The notes under the pieces were generated by a model. The model was not told where the DNA came from, ran no database searches, and was given only the letters and a program-made list of their open reading frames with translations. The position numbers and the translations under genes are program-made. A stretch of DNA of 7,293 nt from an uncultured Atopobium sp. (lineage in GTDB: Bacteria; Actinomycetota; Coriobacteriia; Coriobacteriales; Atopobiaceae), in the NCBI GenBank assembly GCA_937926845.1, contig CALBBS010000126.1, forward strand, positions 1 through 7,293, written 5' to 3'. Every line of letters starts with the position of its first letter. The first letter of the stretch is position 1. Below are positions 1-5,981 of the stretch, one piece after another.

Positions 1-440
1 GCGTGCCGGTGATTCATGCGGCAAACTATTCGGTGGGTGTTGCTGTGCTGAAGCGTGCGGTGGCCATGGCTGCTGAGGCGCTGGACGGTTGGGATACCGA
101 GATTGTGGAAACGCATCACAACCAGAAAGTTGATGCTCCGTCGGGCACAGCAAAGCTGCTGCTTGCTGCTATTGATCCAGAGGGTGCTCGTCCCGTTGTT
201 TCTGGTCGTGAGGGTTTTTGTGGAGCTCGCACCAAAGATGAGATTGGCGTGTTTGCGCTCAGAGGTGGTACCGTTGCCGGTACTCATGAGGTGCACTTCT
301 TTGGGCAGGATGAAGAAGTCTGTCTGACTCATCGCGCAACGTCCCGTCAGATTTTTGTCAACGGTGCTGTTGCGTGTGCCGAGAAATTACTTACAAAAAC
401 TCCAGGTTTTTATACCTTCGAAGAGTTGATATTTGGATAA
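1..440 (+). CDS. dapB: 4-hydroxy-tetrahydrodipicolinate reductase, C-terminal part (5' end outside window)
   Basis: Cytoplasmic enzyme of the diaminopimelate/lysine pathway. It reduces the DapA product to tetrahydrodipicolinate with NAD(P)H. About 145 residues of the C-terminal catalytic domain are present. The N-terminal Rossmann domain with its glycine-rich nucleotide motif lies upstream of the window, so the GTG at position 3 is an internal codon and not the start. The family signature HHNQKVDAPSGTA is visible at residues 38-50 of the fragment. It carries the histidine pair and the lysine (K42) that match the catalytic His/Lys of E. coli DapB, followed by the substrate-binding PSGT. The preceding segment PVIHAANYSVGV matches the family's 'ApNfSiGv' segment, with Ala where Pro is usual. 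TAA ends the gene at 438-440. The next gene, dapH, follows 54 bases later and supplies the next pathway step. The identification is very secure. Confidence 0.96.
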   Translation, partial: VPVIHAANYSVGVAVLKRAVAMAAEALDGWDTEIVETHHNQKVDAPSGTAKLLLAAIDPEGARPVVSGREGFCGARTKDEIGVFALRGGTVAGTHEVHFFGQDEEVCLTHRATSRQIFVNGAVACAEKLLTKTPGFYTFEELIFG

Positions 441-452
441 ATATACGCGGTG

Positions 453-479
453 GCCTCTATAGGTCAGCGCCTATTTGGC
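453..479 (+). other. Weak hairpin between dapB and dapH
   Basis: In the 54-base gap, ATAGG (459-463) can pair with CCTAT (470-474) around a six-base loop. An outer GCC (453-455) can pair with GGC (477-479) across a small internal loop. No T-run follows, so it is not an intrinsic terminator. It ends just before the dapH Shine-Dalgarno sequence and could affect RNA processing or ribosome access. A chance structure is also plausible. Confidence 0.25.
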
Positions 480-483
480 TAAG

Positions 484-489
484 AAAGGA
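484..489 (+). promoter_or_regulatory. Ribosome binding site of dapH
   Basis: AAAGGA lies five bases before the ATG at 495. This is an ordinary Shine-Dalgarno spacing, and it supports that ATG as the dapH start. Confidence 0.75.
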
Positions 490-494
490 CGCAC

Positions 495-1196
495 ATGGAC
501 GCCCAGGAAATTATTAACTACATTGCTACTTCAGAGAAGAAGACCCCCGTTAAGCTGTACGTTAAAGAGCGCGAGGGCGCTTCTGTGTCTTACGGCTCTT
601 CTCGCGTGTATGGTGAGGGCAGCTCAAAGGTTGTCTTTGGTGACTGGTCTGAGCTCAAACGTGTTGTTGAGCAGAACGTAGACGCATTTGAGTATTTTGA
701 TATCGAGAATGATCGTCGAAACTCCGGTGTTCCACTGCTTAACATGAAGGACGTAAACGCACGTATTGAGCCAGGTGCACTGATTCGTGAGCGCGTTGAG
801 ATTGGCAACAATGCCGTCATTATGATGGGTGCTGTTATTAATATTGGTGCTGTTATTGGTGAGGGCACCATGATTGACATGGGCGCTGTTCTGGGTGGAC
901 GTGCAACTGTTGGTAAGAACTGCCACATTGGTGCCGGTACTGTTCTTGCTGGTGTTGTTGAGCCTGCATCTGCTACGCCAGTTATTATTGAAGATAACGT
1001 CCTTATTGGTGCAAATGCCGTGGTTATCGAGGGCATTCGTGTTGGAGAAGGTGCTGTTGTAGCGGCAGGTGCTGTGGTTGTTGAGGATGTTCCAGTAAAC
1101 GCCGTGGTAGCGGGATGCCCTGCACGTGTGATAAAAATGAAGGACCAGAAGACAGAGGGCAAGACAGCTTTGGTCGATGCTCTTCGCACGTTGTAA
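495..1196 (+). CDS. dapH: 2,3,4,5-tetrahydropyridine-2,6-dicarboxylate N-acetyltransferase
   Basis: Transfers an acetyl group from acetyl-CoA to tetrahydrodipicolinate, the committed step of the acetylase branch to meso-diaminopimelate. The product is 233 residues, close to the B. subtilis YkuQ/DapH length. Residues 1 to about 85 form the DapH N-terminal domain. From about residue 88 to 212 there are repeated hexapeptides ([IV]-G-x-x-A/T-x) that build a left-handed beta helix, the fold of trimeric acyltransferases. Family-specific stretches include NARIEPGALIRERVEIG (88-104), VIMMGAVINIGAVIG (108-122), MIDMGAVLGGRATVG (126-140) and HIGAGTVLAGVVEP (144-157). This pattern separates DapH from the succinyl-transferring DapD. 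About 15 charged residues after VIKM form a tail. The start is set by a good ribosome binding site. The gene sits directly after dapB, which makes its substrate, and very close to tgt, so the three genes are probably co-transcribed. Confidence 0.95.
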   Translation: MDAQEIINYIATSEKKTPVKLYVKEREGASVSYGSSRVYGEGSSKVVFGDWSELKRVVEQNVDAFEYFDIENDRRNSGVPLLNMKDVNARIEPGALIRERVEIGNNAVIMMGAVINIGAVIGEGTMIDMGAVLGGRATVGKNCHIGAGTVLAGVVEPASATPVIIEDNVLIGANAVVIEGIRVGEGAVVAAGAVVVEDVPVNAVVAGCPARVIKMKDQKTEGKTALVDALRTL

Positions 1197-1206
1197 TCGA
1201 GGGTAC

Positions 1207-2424
1207 ATGCCAGACGGCTCCAAAAAAGCACAGGGTTTTACCACCAAAATTTCCTGCGTACACACAGAAAATTGGGCAGAGAAAAAAGAAGATTCTTGGT
1301 TTACCTACGAACTTCTCGCCGAAGATTCTAAGACGCATGCACGCGCTGGCATCTTCCATACGCCTCATGGTGATATTCCAACGCCTATTTTTATGCCGGT
1401 TGGAACCAAGGCTACCGTTAAAGGTTTGATGACCGATACCGTCCGTGACCTTGGTGCCAAGATTATTCTGGCAAATACGTATCACCTGTCTCAACGTCCC
1501 GGAGATGAGCTGGTTGCACAGATGGGTGGTTTGCATGACTTTATGCAGTGGCATGGACCCATCCTTACGGATTCAGGCGGATTCCAGGTCTTTAGCCACG
1601 AGGAGTTCATGAAGCTCTCTGATGAGGGCGTTAAATTCCGTGCGGTAGATTACGACGGCGCATGGTCGTATTGGACGCCAGAAACAAACATGCAGATTGC
1701 TCAGAACCTCGGCGCAGATATTGTTATGCAGCTTGATCAGTGCGTAGGCTATCCTGCCGAGCGCAGAAAAGTTGAGCGTGGTGTTGAGCTTTCAAGTGCA
1801 TGGGCCGAGAGGTGCTTTAAGGCTCATACCCGTCCTGATCAGGCGCTCTTTGGCATTGTTCAGGGTGGCATGCACCTTGATTTGCGTAGGCGCTCCATTG
1901 AGCACCTTGAGTCCATTGGTGATTTTCCTGGTTATGGTATTGGTGGCTATTCCGTTGGAGAGCCTCACGAGGTCATGTTTGAGACACTAGCGCCACTTTG
2001 CGCAGAGTACATGCCGCACACTAAGCCTCGCTATCTTATGGGTGTTGGCAATCCAACTACACTTATTCGCGGTGTTGCCTGCGGCATTGATATGTTTGAC
2101 TGCGTGCTTCCAACGCGCACCGCTCGTATGGGCACCGCGTTTTCTCACGAGGGCCGCATGAACCTTAAGAACGCAAAGTACTTTGCAGATGCAGGCCCTC
2201 TTGATGCCAAGTGCACCTGTCCTATCTGTACGGGCGGATATTCTCGCGCATACCTTAACCACCTGGTTAAACAGCACGAGATGCTAGGCGGTCAGCTGCT
2301 TTCTATGCACAATATTTACTTCCTGCTTGATCTCATGCATCAGGCGCGAGAAGCAATTCTTGCAGGTACTTATAGCGATTTTGTTGAAGAGTGGGAAAAC
2401 TCTGACGGCGTGGTTGATTTCTAA
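1207..2424 (+). CDS. tgt: Queuine/preQ1 tRNA-guanine transglycosylase
   Basis: Exchanges guanine-34 of GU(N)-anticodon tRNAs (Asp, Asn, His, Tyr) for the queuosine precursor preQ1. The product is 405 residues from the ATG at 1207. Visible are DSGGFQVFS (122-130), D177 and C179 of the base-binding DxC, FGIVQGG (Q219), GGYSVGE (246-252), and the likely nucleophile D298 in MFDCVLPTR. Zinc ligands C336, C338, C341 and H368 are all present. The family core begins near residue 32 (FTYELLAEDS), so about 30 extra residues precede it. An in-frame ATG at 1177 inside dapH is possible but lacks a ribosome site. The ATG at 1207 has GAGGG three bases upstream, rather close. Differences from the familiar enzymes are DQC for DEC, GGYSVGE for GGLAVGE and RTARMG for RNARNG. 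It follows dapH by 10 bases and is followed by a terminator. A queuosine-enzyme assignment is firm; the exact base substrate is inferred. Confidence 0.95.
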   Translation: MPDGSKKAQGFTTKISCVHTENWAEKKEDSWFTYELLAEDSKTHARAGIFHTPHGDIPTPIFMPVGTKATVKGLMTDTVRDLGAKIILANTYHLSQRPGDELVAQMGGLHDFMQWHGPILTDSGGFQVFSHEEFMKLSDEGVKFRAVDYDGAWSYWTPETNMQIAQNLGADIVMQLDQCVGYPAERRKVERGVELSSAWAERCFKAHTRPDQALFGIVQGGMHLDLRRRSIEHLESIGDFPGYGIGGYSVGEPHEVMFETLAPLCAEYMPHTKPRYLMGVGNPTTLIRGVACGIDMFDCVLPTRTARMGTAFSHEGRMNLKNAKYFADAGPLDAKCTCPICTGGYSRAYLNHLVKQHEMLGGQLLSMHNIYFLLDLMHQAREAILAGTYSDFVEEWENSDGVVDF

Positions 2425-2490
2425 GTTCGCCTGGCGAGAAACCCGTCTTTTTGAAAGCCCTGCGCAAGCAACTTTGATTTAAATTTTTTA

Positions 2491-2526
2491 TGACTAGCTC
2501 ACTAATTTGTGGGCTAGTCATTTTTT
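2491..2526 (+). terminator. Intrinsic terminator after tgt
   Basis: A 12-base-pair stem pairs 2491-2502 with 2509-2520. It has one G·U pair (T2499-G2512) and a six-base loop TAATTT, followed directly by six T residues (2521-2526). This is a textbook Rho-independent terminator for the dapB-dapH-tgt transcript. The base sequence on the other strand is not followed by a T-run, so it acts in the + direction only. The 66 bases between the tgt stop and the stem show nothing else convincing. Confidence 0.92.
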
Positions 2527-2541
2527 GTCCGGTGACATGGG

Positions 2542-2547
2542 TAGAAT
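2542..2547 (+). promoter_or_regulatory. Possible -10 promoter element for the recJ-helicase/rel unit
   Basis: TAGAAT differs from the TATAAT consensus by one base and lies just downstream of the tgt terminator, where a new promoter is expected. At 17-base spacing the -35 position (2519-2524) reads CATTTT and is poor. TTGTCC (2525-2530) is only 11 bases away. If real, transcription would start near 2554 and leave a leader of about 60 bases. This is tentative. Confidence 0.22.
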
Positions 2548-2609
2548 GAAAGAGATAAACATTCGCGGGTGCCCAAGGTGCCCCTGGCTGGCTCTGCCGC
2601 CACAGAAAA

Positions 2610-2613
2610 GAGG
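2610..2613 (+). promoter_or_regulatory. Ribosome binding site of the recJ-helicase fusion gene
   Basis: GAGG, within AAAAGAGGA, precedes two adjacent ATG codons at 2616 and 2619. It is two bases from the first and five from the second, so initiation at 2619 is favoured by spacing. The protein would then lose one methionine only. Confidence 0.6.
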
Positions 2614-2615
2614 AC

Positions 2616-5600
2616 ATGATGCCCGGCATCGAGAAAAGCACTCGTTGGAGTGTTCTTACACAAGACGTATATCTAGAGTCGTTGTTTAAAAAAGAATTGC
2701 ACGTTACGCCACTTGTTGCTCGTGTATTAGTAGCACGTGGATTTACTGATGTAGCCGCAGCTCAAGAGTTTCTCTCGCCATCCTTGCAAAGGGATTGGCT
2801 TGATCCACAGTGCATTCCTGGAATGGTTGAGGTTGCCGTCCACGTTCATAAGGCAATTGTTGGGCATAAAAAGATTGCCGTTTTTGGTGATTTTGATGTT
2901 GATGGAATGAGCTCAACGTGTTTGCTTACCCTGGCTTTACGTCGATTGGGAGCAGATGTTTTGCCGTATATTCCGCATCGTTTTGGTGAGGGATACGGAC
3001 TTTCTAAAGAGGCTCTTGCAAGAGTTTTGCAAGATAGAAAGCCAGATTTAATTATTACGGTAGACAATGGTATTGCTGCTGCTCAAGAGGTTGCTTGGCT
3101 TTTGCAGCAGGGGATTAATGTTGTTGTCACCGATCATCATGAGCCGGCAGATTTGGTACCCCAGGGTGTTCCAGTCACTGACCCAAAGCTTGTTGAGGAT
3201 TGTCCTTCTAGAGAACTTGCTGGTGCAGGCGTTGCCCTTAAGCTGGTGCAGGTTTTAGGACAGCTTCAAGATCAGCCTCAGCTTTGGCTTGATTACATTG
3301 ATGTTGCTATGTTGGGCACACTGTCTGACATGATGATGCTCAACAAAGAGAATCGTGCGCTGGTTTCTGAAGGTGTTAAGCGTCTCCAGAAAGGTCTTCG
3401 TCCAGGTCTTGTGGCTCTAGCTGCTGTTGCTGGTCAAGATATTGCCCAGATTTCTGCAGATAATCTGCCATTTTCTATTATTCCTCGCCTTAATGCAGCT
3501 GGACGCATGGGCACTACCGATATTGCCCTTGATCTTCTTCTTACAGAAGACGTGGAAGAGGCAACCATTCTTGCTGGCAAACTTGAAGAGATTAATGCTG
3601 AGCGTCGTGCTATTGAGGCAAAACTCACCGATGAAGCACTTGAGCAGGCAAAAGAAATTTACGACGGTGGCCACGCAATTGTGCTTGCCAAAGAGGGTTG
3701 GCATGAGGGCGTAAAGGGCATTGTTGCTTCAAGAATTGTTAATCGCTATCACGTGCCTTGCATTCTGTTTACCATCCAAGATGGAGTTGCTCGCGGTTCT
3801 GGCCGCTCTGTTGGCTCCGTTGATTTATTCCACGCCGTTGAACAGTGTGCAGACCTTACCGTCCGTTTTGGTGGTCACCAAGGAGCCGTTGGCGTAACGG
3901 TAGAAACAGCAAAGATTGACGCATTTAGAAAGCGTTTATCAAAGGTTATGGCAGAGCTTCCAGAAGAAGAGTTTGAGGCTTCTGGAGAGGTTACTGCCCT
4001 GGTAAACCTTGACGAGATAACCATCAACTCCATTGACGCCCTTGAGGCCCTTCAACCTTTTGGTCAGGGTAATAAAAAGCCGCTCTTTGGTGTTAAAGGC
4101 GTAGTGATGAAGAATCGCTCGCGCGTTGGTGCAGGCGGAGCTCATCTTTGCTTTATGGCTTCAAATGGTATTTCTTCAATTTCATCCATCATGTTTAGAA
4201 CGCCTCATGTTGAAGCAGCAGCTGAGTATGATGGCGCTGTTGATTTGATTTTTGAAGCAGTTAACGAGACCTGGCAGGGCAGAACTAAGCCAAAACTCAT
4301 GGTCAGAGATATTCTCTACAGAGACTTTACCGATGAAGATGACGGCCCCATTGAAGCAGATCTTCTCGGCAGCGCTGCCGACTTGCCCCTTGTGGTTACC
4401 AAGGAGACTACAGAGGCTGATGAGGCCTCCCAAGAACAGGCGCAGCAAAAGCGCCGTGAGCTGGAAAGTCTTTCTTCTGCGGAGCTTACCCAGACCCTGG
4501 TCACATCCATGATTGGTTCAAAAGAGCTCTTGCCTCTGCAAAAGAAAACACTAGAGGTTCTCTCTCAAGGAACGTCTTGTCTCTCTGTTATGGCAACAGG
4601 TAGAGGTAAATCGCTTATCTTCCAGGTTCATGCTGCTCGTGTTGCGCTGCTGCAACACAAGATGAGCGTGTTTGTCTACCCGCTGCGCGCCCTCATCAAC
4701 GACCAGGTTCAAAGCATAAAAAACACCTTTGAGCCTCTAGGAATTTCTGTCGAGGTACTCAACGGAGAAACAGACCTTTCCAGCCGAGAAGACCTGTTTG
4801 CTCGCATGACAAACAATGAGCTTGATATTGTGCTGACTACTCCAGAGTTCTTCTCGCTCCACGCTGATCAATTTGCCAAGGCGCAAAACATCTCATTTGT
4901 AGTGTTTGACGAGGCACATCATGTGGGCATGAATGCTTCTGAGGGCAGACTTGCTTATGCACAAATGCCACAGGTACTAAAGATGCTTGGGAGTCCGCAG
5001 GTACTTGCCACAACAGCTACGGCTACCACGCAGTCGGCTCAGAACATCTGTGAGCTTCTCTTCATTGAAGCAGAGCATGTATACAAAGATAAAACAGCTC
5101 GTACTAACCTAGAGCTCAAGGACCTTCGCGGTGCTAAGGACAGGGAATGTGCGCTGCTTTCTCTTGTGTCAGATGGCACAAAAACGGTTGTCTATGTCAA
5201 TTCAAGGGAGCAGGCGCAGGCACTGACGCGTATGTTGCGCCATCGTATTCCAGAACTTGGTCACAAGATTGCGTTTTATCATGCAGGTCTGACGCCTCAG
5301 ATACGCAAGAACGTTGAGCGCGCTTTTAGACGCGGGGATGTCTGTTGCATCATTGCTACCAGTGCATTTGGAGAAGGCGTCAATATCTCTGATATTCGCC
5401 AGGTTATTTTGTATCACCTGCCGTTTGGTCGCGTTGCCTTTAATCAGATGAGCGGACGCGCAGGTAGAGACGGTAAGCCTTCTGTAATTCAGATGCTGTT
5501 TGATGCGCATGACATGCGCGTTAACGAGCGCATCCTTTCTTCTCATGCACCACAGCGAGAAGCTCTGGTAGCTGTCTACCGCGCGCTTACGGCACTGCAG

Positions 5601-5981
5601 CCAAAGCTTGGCGCTCAGACAGCTGATTCAGCACTCACTGATGAAGATATTGCGCAGATGGCGCTAGAAATTGACCCACGATCTAAGGCTGACGAGCAAA
5701 CCGTTCGTGTTGCACTTGACGTTTTTGCTGAGCTAGGGTTTATTAGCATTGAAGGATTTGATCAATCGCGAACAATCTCCGTCAATAGTCAAGCTTCGCA
5801 CATGGACTTGTTGGAGTCTGCACGCTACGCTGAGGGGCTTAAAGCGCACGCTGAGTTTGAATCATTTGCTCAGTGGGTACTTTCTGCTTCACCAGATGAG
5901 CTGGCAGATGCTATAACAAAACCCATCGTTCCAGAAATTGGTTCAACGTTTGATGGGGGAAGGGAGTCCTCTGATGAGTGA
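2616..5981 (+). CDS. recJ: RecJ single-strand DNA exonuclease fused to a RecQ-type SF2 helicase
   Basis: This 1121-residue protein has two enzyme cores in one uninterrupted frame. Residues 1 to about 570 are a complete RecJ, a 5'-3' ssDNA exonuclease of repair and recombination. Visible are DHH motif I GDFDVDG (91-97), motif II TVDNG (D150), motif III DHH (173-175), D238 in GTLSDMM, RLNAAGRMG (291-299), DHHA1 motifs GSGRS (394-398) and FGGHQGAVG (418-426), and an OB domain with PFGQGNKKP (481-489). A charged linker spans about 571-630. Residues about 630-960 are an SF2 helicase resembling RecQ: Walker A ATGRGKS (660-666), PLRALINDQV (689-698), DEAH (765-768), TTATAT (799-804), motif V AFGEGVN (917-923) and motif VI QMSGRAGRDG (944-953). 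No cysteine follows residue 911, so the RecQ zinc domain is absent, and HRDC is not seen. Residues about 975-1080 resemble the RecJ C-terminal domain of Firmicutes. It overlaps rel by 8 bases. An ATP-driven nuclease-helicase is inferred. Confidence 0.93.
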   Translation: MMPGIEKSTRWSVLTQDVYLESLFKKELHVTPLVARVLVARGFTDVAAAQEFLSPSLQRDWLDPQCIPGMVEVAVHVHKAIVGHKKIAVFGDFDVDGMSSTCLLTLALRRLGADVLPYIPHRFGEGYGLSKEALARVLQDRKPDLIITVDNGIAAAQEVAWLLQQGINVVVTDHHEPADLVPQGVPVTDPKLVEDCPSRELAGAGVALKLVQVLGQLQDQPQLWLDYIDVAMLGTLSDMMMLNKENRALVSEGVKRLQKGLRPGLVALAAVAGQDIAQISADNLPFSIIPRLNAAGRMGTTDIALDLLLTEDVEEATILAGKLEEINAERRAIEAKLTDEALEQAKEIYDGGHAIVLAKEGWHEGVKGIVASRIVNRYHVPCILFTIQDGVARGSGRSVGSVDLFHAVEQCADLTVRFGGHQGAVGVTVETAKIDAFRKRLSKVMAELPEEEFEASGEVTALVNLDEITINSIDALEALQPFGQGNKKPLFGVKGVVMKNRSRVGAGGAHLCFMASNGISSISSIMFRTPHVEAAAEYDGAVDLIFEAVNETWQGRTKPKLMVRDILYRDFTDEDDGPIEADLLGSAADLPLVVTKETTEADEASQEQAQQKRRELESLSSAELTQTLVTSMIGSKELLPLQKKTLEVLSQGTSCLSVMATGRGKSLIFQVHAARVALLQHKMSVFVYPLRALINDQVQSIKNTFEPLGISVEVLNGETDLSSREDLFARMTNNELDIVLTTPEFFSLHADQFAKAQNISFVVFDEAHHVGMNASEGRLAYAQMPQVLKMLGSPQVLATTATATTQSAQNICELLFIEAEHVYKDKTARTNLELKDLRGAKDRECALLSLVSDGTKTVVYVNSREQAQALTRMLRHRIPELGHKIAFYHAGLTPQIRKNVERAFRRGDVCCIIATSAFGEGVNISDIRQVILYHLPFGRVAFNQMSGRAGRDGKPSVIQMLFDAHDMRVNERILSSHAPQREALVAVYRALTALQPKLGAQTADSALTDEDIAQMALEIDPRSKADEQTVRVALDVFAELGFISIEGFDQSRTISVNSQASHMDLLESARYAEGLKAHAEFESFAQWVLSASPDELADAITKPIVPEIGSTFDGGRESSDE
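5961..5966 (+). promoter_or_regulatory. Ribosome binding site of rel inside the end of the recJ fusion gene
   Basis: AGGGAG lies seven bases before the ATG at 5974, a strong Shine-Dalgarno match at good spacing. It sits within the coding sequence of the preceding gene, as expected for translationally coupled genes, and fixes the rel start. Confidence 0.8.

Noticed and set aside
3..5. GTG at position 3 as the start of a short complete gene
   Set aside because: The frame is the catalytic half of DapB, whose nucleotide-binding half must lie upstream. The window simply cuts the gene.
426..448. TTGATA (426-431) with TATACG (443-448) as a promoter for dapH
   Set aside because: The spacing is 11 bases, far from the required 16-18, and no better partner was found.
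590..1265. Two long antisense reading frames over dapH (each about 213 codons)
   Set aside because: They mirror dapH, whose repetitive hexapeptide codons keep the opposite strand open. Their proteins are low in complexity (Thr/Pro/Ser-rich or Asn/Thr-rich), show no family motif and have no ribosome site.
1024..1554. Antisense frame of 176 codons across the dapH-tgt junction
   Set aside because: It lies over two firmly identified genes, has an unremarkable translation and no ribosome site or promoter of its own.
2425..2452. Possible second terminator directly after the tgt stop (TCGC/GCGA hairpin before CTTTTT)
   Set aside because: The stem is only four base pairs, with a three-base loop, and the T-run begins about nine bases after it. 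The strong terminator at 2491-2526 is sufficient.
2333..2689. Small frames in the tgt-recJ gap (antisense 2333-2641, sense 2507-2689)
   Set aside because: The first spans the tgt 3' end and the terminator, and the second starts inside the terminator stem. Neither shows a recognisable protein or a ribosome site.
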